From Pseudomonadota bacterium (GTDB lineage Bacteria > Pseudomonadota > Alphaproteobacteria > Rhizobiales > Rhizobiaceae): 23,536 nucleotides of DNA. This document shows positions 1 through 6,571 of this stretch, piece after piece (position 1 is the stretch's first letter; every line of letters begins with the position of its first letter). The notes under the pieces were generated by a model. The model had not been told where the DNA came from and did no database searches. It saw only the letters and a program-made list of their open reading frames with translations. The translations under genes and the position numbers were made by a program. Where the stretch lies: NCBI GenBank assembly GCA_023404095.1, contig JAEYDD010000070.1, positions 1 to 23,536 of the forward strand, written 5' to 3'.

Positions 1-41
1 CGGTAGCTGTATTCGATGTCCGTAAATGTTTCCTGCTTCAT
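1..41 (-). CDS. IS5-family-like transposase, N-terminal fragment (runs off window)
   Basis: A leftward reading frame starts at the ATG at 41-39 and is cut by the window edge after about 13 codons, reading MKQETFTDIEYSYR. This opening resembles the conserved start of IS5-family DDE transposases of Clostridia, which cut and rejoin the insertion sequence. A strong ribosome binding site (GGAGG, then AAGGA) lies just upstream on the minus strand and supports the start. Only the first residues are visible, so no catalytic DDE residue can be checked. The terminal inverted repeat of the element should lie within the next hundred bases or so to the right, but I could not identify it. The family call rests on recognition of a short peptide. 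Confidence 0.55.
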   Translation of the reverse strand, partial: MKQETFTDIEYSY

Positions 42-308
42 TTCCTTGTTCCTCCATCGTTTTGATGGTGTTATTTTACCATCTCTCGCGCATGCGCGGT
101 AGCGCGGATTAAATCAGAGATTCCCTAGGCATCAGCCACCAAACCGGCTCTATCGCCAATGGAAAAAAGACCGATTTAATCATATTTGATGAACACATTA
201 GTGTCTCGTTCGTCATGGTCAATGGACAGCATATTGTCTTTTGAGATAGTCTAAAATATTTCAGACCATTGACTCCTTCGTTTCTCTTTTTTGTCTGCCT
301 TTATTTTC

Positions 309-326
309 TGACTACTGTTTGACTAC
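309..326. repeat. Paired TGACTAC direct repeat, candidate integrase arm-type sites
   Basis: TGACTAC occurs at 309-315 and again at 320-326. The copies are 11 bp apart, about one helical turn, and lie about 130 bp from the tRNA fragment. Spaced short direct repeats near an attachment site commonly bind the amino-terminal domain of tyrosine integrases. That role is an inference from position and spacing. Confidence 0.4.
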
Positions 327-334
327 CAATATGT

Positions 335-379
335 AAAAAGCCCGCAAAGTCCTTTAATATCAGGTTCCGCGGGCTTTTT
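335..379. terminator. Intrinsic terminator hairpin, probably bidirectional
   Basis: An 11-bp perfect stem AAAAAGCCCGC (335-345) pairs with GCGGGCTTTTT (369-379). The A and T runs at its ends allow termination in either direction. It lies between the presumed end of the left-hand element and the tRNA remnant. Confidence 0.75.
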
Positions 380-452
380 ATCAACCTTTACAACTTGTAC
401 ACTTCATCTAAAAGTAGCACGGTTACGCCATTTAAATCTGTCTGTCACAGTT

Positions 453-497
453 CTCCGACCCGGAAGGCCGCTGGTTCGAATCCAGTCGGGCGCACCA
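453..497 (+). pseudogene. tRNA-Arg(CCG) 3' half, attachment-site remnant
   Basis: From 453 the sequence matches a tRNA from the anticodon loop onward. The loop CTCCGAC (453-459) carries anticodon CCG. It is followed by the 3' anticodon strand CCGGA, the variable loop AGGCC, a T arm GCTGG-TTCGAAT-CCAGT (470-486), the acceptor strand CGGGCGC (487-493), discriminator A and an encoded CCA (495-497). The matching 5' parts (acceptor GCGCCCG, D arm and TCCGG) are absent upstream, so this is not a functional tRNA. Such 3' halves are typical attR remnants, because an element integrating into a tRNA restores the gene at one end and leaves the displaced 3' half at the other. On this reading the element is to the left and the original downstream DNA to the right. 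Confidence 0.8.
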
Positions 498-533
498 AAC
501 AGCCCTCACAGTCATACCGTGAGGGCTGTTTTT
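497..533 (+). terminator. Terminator of the tRNA-Arg gene
   Basis: A 13-bp perfect stem (497-509 with 519-531) has a 9-nt loop and runs into a T tract. It begins at the last base of the tRNA CCA. It is the original transcription terminator of the tRNA gene, and it supports the view that DNA from 453 onward is the old downstream flank. Confidence 0.85.
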
Positions 534-861
534 GCTTGAGCTGCGTTCCACATATAGAGATATTTATCAAAACAAATAAGCACAAGTTGATTTCGCGCGA
601 GGTTTAGCGTACTATATAATTTGTATAAAGCTAGCGCACGCTATATCATAGATCACATTATCCATTTTTCTCTGTCGAAGAAATCCCCCCATCACCATTT
701 TGAAGTGAAAATGCTTGACGTGGCAAAACAGCAAATTAACAGATGGAATCCTATTACTTTTTGTTTTGTCGCAGATTGGCACATATCCGGATTGCAACAT
801 TGGCGAAATATGCAATGCTGTATGGACAAGTGACAACCTTTTTTAAGATGAGGAACATAAA
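534..861. other. Intergenic stretch without a supported gene (about 330 bp)
   Basis: Short open frames exist on both strands between about 610 and 930. None has a ribosome binding site or a recognisable protein, and they overlap one another. The region is AT-rich. A TATAAT at 615-620 has a TTGATT at 587-592, but the 22-base spacer is too long for a normal sigma-A promoter. The promoter of the next gene is presumably here but cannot be placed. Confidence 0.5.
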
Positions 862-1428
862 ATGAATTTGCATGTTTTAAAATGTCCAGAATGTAACTCC
901 AACCTTGAAATCGAGGAAGGGTGCACATCCTGTTATTGTCGATTTTGCGGGTGCAAAATTATTCTTAGCGATGACACGAAAGGAGCAACCTTCAACAAAA
1001 GCATTCATATTATAAAAGATATTTCGTACACCACAAGGCACATTGATGAAGCAAATGTAATCCGCGCAAAGAGCGAGGCTTCCAAAGACAGCCGAGATTT
1101 TAAGCAACTCATAATTCTACTTGGTATTATGTTGTTAATTCCAGTTGCCATGTTATTGGGACTAACTCTCAACAAATTTATCGCCGAAAGCGAAGGAAAA
1201 ATCAATGCCGGTTATTACCGAGACTTGATTGGCGAAGACTATGAGTCAGTAGCAGCACATTTTGAAGCAGCGGGCTTTACTAATATTGAACTTATCGATC
1301 TAGAGGACTCCGGTATTGCTTTTTGGACCAATGGAAAAGTGGAAATGATTTCTATTGGTGGAAACACAGACTTTGAAACAACGGATTGGTTTTCTCCAGA
1401 TACCAAAGTAGTTATCTCTTATCATTAG
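862..1428 (+). CDS. Zinc-ribbon, single-TM protein with a PASTA-like C-terminal part
   Basis: This 188-residue protein has an N-terminal zinc ribbon with CxxC pairs at C8/C11 and C26/C29, plus extra cysteines at 21, 24 and 31. A charged linker follows, then one strong membrane segment at about residues 82-104. The C-terminal region of about 80 residues (YESVAAHFEAAGFTNIEL onward) resembles a PASTA-like fold in its helix-strand pattern. Its start is preceded by GAGGA eight bases upstream. The layout suggests a membrane-anchored protein with a cytosolic zinc ribbon and an outer ligand-binding domain, but the ligand is unknown. It stands alone, convergent with the operon to its right, and is more AT-rich than the genes at 3.4-6.2 kb. 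PASTA-like is a resemblance, not an established domain assignment. Confidence 0.75.
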   Translation: MNLHVLKCPECNSNLEIEEGCTSCYCRFCGCKIILSDDTKGATFNKSIHIIKDISYTTRHIDEANVIRAKSEASKDSRDFKQLIILLGIMLLIPVAMLLGLTLNKFIAESEGKINAGYYRDLIGEDYESVAAHFEAAGFTNIELIDLEDSGIAFWTNGKVEMISIGGNTDFETTDWFSPDTKVVISYH

Positions 1429-1470
1429 AACTAAAGGGACGAACCCTTTTTTGATCTCGCTATTTTTCTC

Positions 1471-1529
1471 CAACTGAATACAATTAAGGCCGCTGTACTA
1501 TGTACAACGGCCTTAATTGTATTCAGTTG
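1471..1529. terminator. Long near-perfect hairpin between convergent genes
   Basis: A 28-bp stem (1471-1498 with 1502-1529) has one mismatched position (1493/1507) and a 3-nt loop. It sits between the rightward gene ending at 1428 and the leftward operon whose last stop codon (1523-1525) lies inside its right arm. It can serve as a bidirectional terminator or 3' mRNA-end stabiliser. T-rich tracts at 1447-1452 and 1461-1468 flank the left side. It is longer than most intrinsic terminators. Confidence 0.7.
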
Positions 1530-2554
1530 CCTAGCAGTTTTTCTTTTGTCCTTACATCTTCCAGAAAATGAGGAAACTCCATTTCCGCTCTTTCCGTCAA
1601 GTTCCCATCATCTGAGAGCATAGGCGTGTCAAGCACCGCTTTTATAGATATTGCGGCAGAGGCAGCCATCGCAACGGCTTTCTTGCTGTTTTCCGTATAA
1701 AGCGCATAGTCAGTCCCTTCCGTTTCAATAATCCGCTCCAAATCAAAGACCAAAGGCAGGAAAAGTGCGTCCAGTCTTGCTAAAAGGTTATGAAACATCC
1801 AAGTTCTTCTGCGGATCACCATGCACTGTGCGGCACCATTTTCAAATTGCTGACAAAGTTCATCTGCTTGCGCGGCGTACCGTTTCGCCTCTTCCAGACC
1901 CTTTCCGGCTTTTGCCCCCACGATAACACCCATGACCAGCAATGTCGGCCCTGCTACCAAGCCTCCCAAAACCGCTGTGCCGCCCGCCATGCCAAGTCCT
2001 CCGGAGGCAAGCGAACCACCTCCAAAAAAGGCGAGTGTTGCATTTGTTGCAGCCGCACCACTGAGAGAGCTGATTGCTGTGCCGGTGGAAGCCACAGCAA
2101 ACGTAGAGGCCGCGCTATATGCTCCAAACGCCGCCAATGCGCCACCCGTTAGTCCGGCCAATGATCCACCTGCCAGTGAAAGGCCAAAATGCTCCGATGC
2201 GCCTGCTTTTTCAAAAGAAGCTCTGTCGATGCGCAGCTTGCTTAGCTCCAGCAGACCAGTTGACTCTGTGAAATCAACATTTTTGAGTTTCGCGAACGCA
2301 TCCACAAAAGGAAGAAGGCCGCCTGACAGGACCTGCACCTTTTCTCTCCCCAAGTTTTCCAACGCTTCTCCGCACTGGCGCCGAAGCTCTTCCAAGTGCA
2401 CTGCTGCGTGCACGATCCTCTCTTCTGTATTGCTATTGATTTTCTTCGTGGTGTTATGATCTACGCCTGCCTTTACCGTGGCACCTGCTCCGACGGCTCC
2501 TGTTGCGGCGGCGATTCCAATAAAGACGACTGGCAATGGCATCTTCTTGATCAC
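1523..2554 (-). CDS. Glycine/alanine-rich membrane-associated protein, last gene of the NUDIX-TerB operon
   Basis: This 343-residue protein is of unknown function. It starts with a hydrophobic segment (about residues 5-27) followed by a charged helical region. A long run rich in Gly, Ala and Ser (about 125-215) resembles glycine-zipper membrane helices. Another helical part and an acidic C-terminus follow. The start codon overlaps the stop of the upstream gene by ATGA (2551-2554), indicating translational coupling in a three-gene operon. The stop codon lies in the arm of the 1471-1529 hairpin. Glycine-zipper segments are known in proteins that insert into or shape membranes. With TerB-like and NUDIX partners this could be a membrane effector, but that is inference. 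Confidence 0.75.
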   Translation of the reverse strand: MIKKMPLPVVFIGIAAATGAVGAGATVKAGVDHNTTKKINSNTEERIVHAAVHLEELRRQCGEALENLGREKVQVLSGGLLPFVDAFAKLKNVDFTESTGLLELSKLRIDRASFEKAGASEHFGLSLAGGSLAGLTGGALAAFGAYSAASTFAVASTGTAISSLSGAAATNATLAFFGGGSLASGGLGMAGGTAVLGGLVAGPTLLVMGVIVGAKAGKGLEEAKRYAAQADELCQQFENGAAQCMVIRRRTWMFHNLLARLDALFLPLVFDLERIIETEGTDYALYTENSKKAVAMAASAAISIKAVLDTPMLSDDGNLTERAEMEFPHFLEDVRTKEKLLGN

Positions 2555-3354
2555 TCCCCTGCGGCTTCCAATTCCCCGTTTTGCATGTCTTTTTCTTCCG
2601 TCAGCTCTTCGGCTTTTGCATCTTTCGAGTGGGAAAACAATTTGTGCTTCTGTTTATTGATAGTGCCAGCAATCGATCTGGTGGCGTCCGCAACCTTCCC
2701 GCCTAGTTCTGTTCCCGCAGAGGCAAGATTGACTCCCCATTTCGCCACAACGCTGTCGTTTGGTATCTTGATTTTTTCGACAGATTCATGCGCTTCATCT
2801 TCGATCAGCTGCCGGACGCCTTCCATCGCGGCAGCACGGCGCTTGTCCAGTTCGTCTACAATCGGGCGGACCTGCGCATACGGACGAGTACTCTGTTCGA
2901 TCCAGTTCATCTCATTTTCGATGGCTGCGATTGTCTTCATACTGTGTTCCATCTCGAAGAAGACGGAATACTCCATCCCGGTCACCCGCACAACATGCTT
3001 AATGAGCCTTCTTTCGACACTGGCGTAGTCCGCATTGCTGAAAGCGATCGTCAAAAGATCCCATACCAGCAATCGAATACCGATTCCGGCTTTGCCCTCC
3101 GCCGGCGCAGCCAATTCCTGGTCAATGCCCTCCAGCAGCAATTCATAGGAGTCCTCTTCTTCCATTCCGCTATGGAGCTGCTGGTCCACCTCTTCGACGA
3201 TTTGCTCCCGATATTCGCAAAAGCCATCGGGATCCAATTCGGCGCCGATCGTCTGGAAGCACTCCTGTTCGTCCGCTGTTGCGGCTCCATCTGCCGCCAT
3301 CAGATAGCAAAAGATCTTTATCGCAGCCCTCTTGTTCAACATCATTTCGCGCAC
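2551..3354 (-). CDS. TerB-like protein, middle gene of the NUDIX-TerB operon
   Basis: The protein has 267 residues as drawn. Its first part, with KIFCYLMAADGAATADEQEC followed by helices, fits the TerB-like pattern: an all-helical domain with a conserved acidic xDG..xxxE motif and likely metal binding. TerB domains occur in tellurite-resistance and phage- or stress-response gene networks, often with membrane-linked partners. The middle (about 100-200) is helical and the C-terminus is highly charged, with no membrane segment. The start is uncertain. The first usable codon is the GTG at 3354, but the AAAGGG at the correct distance better fits the ATG at 3345, removing three residues. It lies 9 bp after the NUDIX-fusion gene and overlaps the next gene by 4 bp. 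The TerB call is by pattern only. Confidence 0.65.
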   Translation of the reverse strand: MREMMLNKRAAIKIFCYLMAADGAATADEQECFQTIGAELDPDGFCEYREQIVEEVDQQLHSGMEEEDSYELLLEGIDQELAAPAEGKAGIGIRLLVWDLLTIAFSNADYASVERRLIKHVVRVTGMEYSVFFEMEHSMKTIAAIENEMNWIEQSTRPYAQVRPIVDELDKRRAAAMEGVRQLIEDEAHESVEKIKIPNDSVVAKWGVNLASAGTELGGKVADATRSIAGTINKQKHKLFSHSKDAKAEELTEEKDMQNGELEAAGE

Positions 3355-3363
3355 ACCCTTTCT

Positions 3364-5382
3364 TTACAGCTTCAGCGGCTCCTCAGACAGCATCACGGCA
3401 TCAAATTGGTCCTGGGAAGATATGGTCTCATTCCATCCCAGCTGCTTTTGTATCTGGGCACTTGCCGATAAGAATGTATCCGCATCATTTTCTGCGAAAG
3501 CCTCTTCCAGCAGGTCGGAGTTCCCGACAAAGGTTTTCAGTCGTTGGGTCATGTACTGCTCCACGACTACTTCCATCTCTGCCTCATGTTCGCGCAGGAA
3601 CCGGACCCGAACGGCACATTCTTCCTCCACCCGGATCCTTTCCTCCCGGGCGATGTTGAGTTCCGCAAGGGCTTTGGACATTTCGTCATACACACCGATC
3701 GCCGCGGAGACGAATCCAAGAGGGGTGCCCACTTTTCCAATCGTTCCTACCGTCACAGCGGCTTTTTTCAACACCGCAGCCTTCTCTTCAAGAGCAGGGT
3801 TTGCCGCTGCCAACCTGTCTTTCTGCCGCTCAGCCAGCGCGGCAAAGCTACCATACAGGGTTCCAACAACTCCTGCCGCTTCGGCAGTTCCTGCCACACC
3901 GACCCGTATCAGGCCGACATAGTTGATTTTCTGCAAAAAGCACAGTGCAAAACCACTCGGGTCACCTTTATGGGTAAAATAGGCCTGCAGGCCGGCGCTT
4001 CCCATATCGACCACCGTAAAAGCCGCCGCCGCGACCATCCGCATATGCCGCAGCGCGGGGCTGCACCGAGGGAGAATGCGCCGGAGATCAAGGCTTTGCA
4101 GCTCCTCCGATGTTTGAGCCGGGTGCCGCGTCAATTCCTGCGCCAAACGCGACAATGAATAGAACGAGCAGACAATCGCCTCGTTCAGAAGCACTGGAAA
4201 ATACTGTTTGCTTTTTAAGGCTTCGTTGGCGATTCCCAATTCCGTGCGCAGATCGAATCGAATCGGCGCACGGACAATTTCCCCATTATCGCCTTTTTCC
4301 ATGAAAAGCGTTCCGTTGAACAGTTGGGAGCAAAGAAGCGAAAGGTTATACCGTCCCTCCTTGTTTTTCCCGGCCAGGGTCTGTATTCCGGGGGCGGAAC
4401 AGAGTTCTTTCAGCAGAGAGAGGAGCGGGCCCGGCAGCCCCGTGCCCTCTTTGTTCATTGCAATGCTTCCGCTGGAACCAGCCATATCGCTTACCATATG
4501 AAAGAACCAGACAATGGTGCCGTTGTACAGCCCGGAAAGCAAGTCGGGCTTTTCCCATCCCTGGATCGAGTGCTGAATAAAGGCTCCGTTGACATCTGTT
4601 CCATATCCGATTCCGGTAAATTGAGATAGGATAGAAAACAGCAGCCCGACCGGGGTCGGATGGTGGGAGAAATCACGCAAATGATGATGCTTGCCACCGC
4701 CAAAGTCGTTGGTCAATTTGTCAGCTTGGATCGGGAAGTCCTTTTCAAGAGCGCAAACAGCGGACGCAAGGTCGGTTCCCTTATACCCACGCAAATGGGC
4801 GACCTTTAAGACAAACGCTTCTGTTTGCTTGCTTCCCCAATCGTGGGCGTTTTCCAGAGAAATGTCCTTCGTCCACAGTATGTCCAAGGCGGCGGTCATC
4901 ACGCCGCTGGCAATAGCGACCGTGCGATCCCATTTCCCCAGGTCATCTGTTTCAGGTGTGTCGTCTTTATTTTGAAACCCCAGCGGCGATTTGCTCTCAG
5001 TTTTCAACCTCTCCAAAATCACCTTATCCGCCGGGCAGAATTCATACTGGTCGATCTCACCCAAGGTGATCCAGCAGATGTCGTTGTGCTCCAGCTTTTG
5101 GGGCACGCCTTCCCGGATGGTGGCATGAAAGAGGGTCAGGTGAACCGTCAGGTCGGGATATTTGTGGGTCACATCCATGAACACATCCCCCACGTCCAGG
5201 GTAACGGCCAGTTCCTCCCGGCACTCCCGGATGAGAGCCTGCTGCTTTGTCTCGCCCGGCTCCACCTTGCCGCCCACGAACTCCCACAGCAGGCCTCGGG
5301 CCTTGTGGGCCGGGCGCTGGCAGATCATGAATTTGTTCTTGTCCCAAATCAAGGCTGCCACTACTTCGGTCATCCGCGCCAT
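3364..5382 (-). CDS. NUDIX hydrolase fused to a large uncharacterised domain
   Basis: The 672-residue product begins with a MutT-type NUDIX domain (about 1-128). The NUDIX box is complete (G38, E44, R52, E53, E56, E57), and WEFVGGKVEPGE is typical of (d)NTP pyrophosphohydrolases that clean or consume nucleotides. Most MutT proteins end there, but this one continues for about 540 residues. That part has a histidine cluster HHHLRDFSHHP at 232-242 and HMVSDMAGSS at 295-304, which could bind metal. It continues through a Gly/Ala-rich, possibly membrane-seeking stretch (about 490-580) and ends in a charged coiled-coil region. I do not recognise the large domain. An internal ATG at 5373 has better spacing (9 bases) from AGGGGAG than the ATG at 5382, so the protein may be three residues shorter. 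It is the first gene of the operon. Confidence 0.8.
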   Translation of the reverse strand: MARMTEVVAALIWDKNKFMICQRPAHKARGLLWEFVGGKVEPGETKQQALIRECREELAVTLDVGDVFMDVTHKYPDLTVHLTLFHATIREGVPQKLEHNDICWITLGEIDQYEFCPADKVILERLKTESKSPLGFQNKDDTPETDDLGKWDRTVAIASGVMTAALDILWTKDISLENAHDWGSKQTEAFVLKVAHLRGYKGTDLASAVCALEKDFPIQADKLTNDFGGGKHHHLRDFSHHPTPVGLLFSILSQFTGIGYGTDVNGAFIQHSIQGWEKPDLLSGLYNGTIVWFFHMVSDMAGSSGSIAMNKEGTGLPGPLLSLLKELCSAPGIQTLAGKNKEGRYNLSLLCSQLFNGTLFMEKGDNGEIVRAPIRFDLRTELGIANEALKSKQYFPVLLNEAIVCSFYSLSRLAQELTRHPAQTSEELQSLDLRRILPRCSPALRHMRMVAAAAFTVVDMGSAGLQAYFTHKGDPSGFALCFLQKINYVGLIRVGVAGTAEAAGVVGTLYGSFAALAERQKDRLAAANPALEEKAAVLKKAAVTVGTIGKVGTPLGFVSAAIGVYDEMSKALAELNIAREERIRVEEECAVRVRFLREHEAEMEVVVEQYMTQRLKTFVGNSDLLEEAFAENDADTFLSASAQIQKQLGWNETISSQDQFDAVMLSEEPLKL

Positions 5383-5438
5383 CTCCCCTTTCCTTTACCT
5401 CCATTATAGAAGCGCCGGAGACTTTCAGCAAGGCACAA

Positions 5439-5930
5439 TCAGCCCCGCTCCCCTATCTGGGCCACATTCCACACCCGCAGGCCCTGTCTTTGCGCGTAGC
5501 GCAGGGTGTAGGCGGTGCCGCCGGTGGCGCGGGTGCACCAAGCGATGCAGCAGGAGGAGCCGTCCACCAGGTGCCGGTCTCTGGCGAAAAAGGCCTCGCG
5601 GCTGGGCCTTTGGCAGCAAACAACCACCCTGTCTACCCTCGACTCCACCGCCGCCGCACGGGACTGCTGGACGGGTGTCCAGCGCCTCTGGTAGCCTAAG
5701 AAAGGCTGCACCAGGATAATGCGTATCTGGGTATGGCTCTCCCGTAGCGCCAGCAGTTTTTCCGCCACCAAGGTATCGAAGCCCAAAGCGCCACCCACGC
5801 CGAAATAGCGCACACCTTCCTCCAGTAGCGGTTCCAGGCAGGCGTACACCCGCCGCCAGATTTCTTCCTCCTGCCCGGCTGGCAGAATACGGTGCCCTGT
5901 GAAGCAACAGGTAAACGGTCGCTTGTCCAT
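5439..5930 (-). CDS. DUF1273/SLOG-family (YpsA-like) protein
   Basis: The 163-residue protein carries CFTGHR near its start and GGALGFDTLVAEKLLAL after a predicted helix. These are the phosphate-binding hallmarks of the DUF1273/YpsA branch of the SLOG superfamily, Rossmann-like proteins thought to bind nucleotides or nucleotide-derived ligands. VGGALGFDT and the later GGTAYTLRYA segment match the family order. I chose the ATG at 5930 because AAGGAGGG lies 7 bases before it. An in-frame ATG at 5954 lies in the divergent promoter region. It is transcribed leftward, 56 bp before the NUDIX operon, and could be co-transcribed with it because no terminator is evident between them. Cellular role: unknown, although SLOG proteins recur in defence and stress loci. 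Confidence 0.85.
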   Translation of the reverse strand: MDKRPFTCCFTGHRILPAGQEEEIWRRVYACLEPLLEEGVRYFGVGGALGFDTLVAEKLLALRESHTQIRIILVQPFLGYQRRWTPVQQSRAAAVESRVDRVVVCCQRPSREAFFARDRHLVDGSSCCIAWCTRATGGTAYTLRYAQRQGLRVWNVAQIGERG

Positions 5931-5937
5931 GAATTTG

Positions 5938-5945
5938 CCCTCCTT
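5938..5945 (-). promoter_or_regulatory. Ribosome binding site deciding the DUF1273 start
   Basis: On the minus strand this reads AAGGAGGG, 7 bases before the ATG at 5930. It rules out the longer ATG start at 5954, which has no such site. Confidence 0.75.
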
Positions 5946-5959
5946 GCGATACATTTTGT

Positions 5960-5975
5960 ATTACATATTTGTAAT
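5960..5975. promoter_or_regulatory. Palindrome ATTACA-N4-TGTAAT in the divergent promoter region
   Basis: A perfect inverted repeat with 6-bp arms sits between the divergent DUF1273 and ribbon-helix-helix genes. TTGTAT (5956-5961) and TATAAA (5977-5982) flank it as weak rightward promoter elements (15-bp spacer). Ribbon-helix-helix proteins often bind such sites and repress their own operon, so this is a plausible operator for the neighbouring regulator. Confidence 0.45.
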
Positions 5976-6037
5976 ATATAAATCATACACCATTGTGCGC
6001 CATAATAACTACAAGAAAATATTGGTGGAGGTGCAAC

Positions 6038-6235
6038 ATGGCGCAGGAGGACAAGTTTGTCGTTCCGCATCGCAAACCGGCTGTGGGCAAATCCACGGTG
6101 GTATCGGTGCGTTTGCCGGATACGATGCTAGCCAAACTGGAGAATGTGGCCACCCAAACGGGCCGTACCCGAAATGAACTGGTGCAGATGTGCATCGACT
6201 ACGCTCTGGCCCGGCTGGAGATCCCCGAAGAATGA
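6038..6235 (+). CDS. Ribbon-helix-helix (CopG/Arc-like) small DNA-binding protein
   Basis: The 65-residue protein has a basic N-terminal tail, then TVVSVRLPDTMLAKLENVA, a DNA-contacting strand followed by the first helix. The continuation GRTRNELVQMCIDYALARL gives the second helix. This is the standard ribbon-helix-helix fold, which dimerises and inserts a two-stranded sheet into the major groove. The start is the ATG at 6038, because GGAGGT (6027-6032) precedes it by five bases. An earlier in-frame ATG at 5993 has no site. The gene is followed directly by a strong terminator, so it is a single-gene transcript. It diverges from DUF1273 and may regulate that promoter. No toxin partner is adjacent. 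Confidence 0.85.
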   Translation: MAQEDKFVVPHRKPAVGKSTVVSVRLPDTMLAKLENVATQTGRTRNELVQMCIDYALARLEIPEE

Positions 6236-6237
6236 CA

Positions 6238-6267
6238 AAAGCAGCCTCCCGGCAAGGAGGCTGCTTT
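6238..6267 (+). terminator. Intrinsic terminator after the ribbon-helix-helix gene
   Basis: A 12-bp perfect stem (6238-6249 with 6256-6267) with a 6-nt loop starts three bases after the stop codon and ends in TTT. It isolates the upstream gene from the defence cluster. Confidence 0.85.
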
Positions 6268-6571
6268 CTGTTTGTATGAGGAACTATCTGAACACAAATT
6301 CACAGTGAGAATGGGGTTGTCAAGCACGAAGCGAAGGGCAATGCAGCTTTTCTTTGCAGCCAGTAAAGGATGCTATACCCACCATCTTAAATCAGTACAG
6401 ACCAAAATACATTTAGCGTAATTAGAAAGACGAATTATGCCTTTTTAAGTTGCCTTTAATCGCTAAAATCTGGTCGCTCTTTGTAATGGATTGGTGTATA
6501 ATGGTTTAAAAGGTTAAATCCTCACCAAGCGTCTTGCATTTTCTGGGCGTTATCAGAAAGGTGATATCGAA
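6268..6571 (+). promoter_or_regulatory. Leader region of the DISARM-like cluster (about 300 bp)
   Basis: No gene is supported here. The best promoter element is TATAAT at 6497-6502, preceded directly by TG and lying about 70 bases upstream of the methyltransferase start. No good -35 box is found at 17 bp, so an extended or activator-dependent promoter is possible. GAAAGGTGAT just before 6572 acts as the ribosome binding site. The sequence becomes clearly AT-rich from about 6380 onward, which marks a probable boundary of acquired DNA. Confidence 0.45.

Larger units (their letters stand above)
42..452. other. Non-coding end of an integrative element (about 410 bp)
   Basis: I see no convincing gene here. 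The stretch holds small inverted repeats: GATGGT/ACCATC at 64-69 and 78-83, a 12-bp palindrome CGCGCATGCGCG at 87-98, and GATTAAATC/GATTTAATC at 107-115 and 173-181. It also has a paired TGACTAC repeat (309-315, 320-326) and a terminator-like hairpin (335-379), and it runs straight into a tRNA 3' half. In an integration into a tRNA 3' end, the element lies on the 5' side of the orphan 3' half. This makes the stretch the likely distal end of an element that extends left of the window, perhaps with the IS5-like element inserted in it. Confidence 0.5.

Noticed and set aside
453..497. A functional tRNA gene
   Set aside because: The 5' acceptor, D arm and 5' anticodon strand are missing upstream, so it cannot fold.
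395..607. A 70-codon open frame across the tRNA remnant
   Set aside because: It runs through the tRNA 3' half and its terminator hairpin, has no ribosome binding site and no recognisable protein.
612..928. Short opposing open frames in the AT-rich intergenic region
   Set aside because: They overlap on both strands, lack ribosome binding sites and resemble chance frames.
1790..5409. Long rightward open frames opposite the NUDIX-TerB operon, such as 2396-3028 and 2788-3471
   Set aside because: They are antisense shadows of genes with clear motifs on the minus strand. Their translations are low-complexity and unlike known families.
6038..6235. Antitoxin of a toxin-antitoxin pair
   Set aside because: The gene is followed at once by a terminator and no toxin-like gene is adjacent in the same orientation. 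It fits a stand-alone ribbon-helix-helix regulator.
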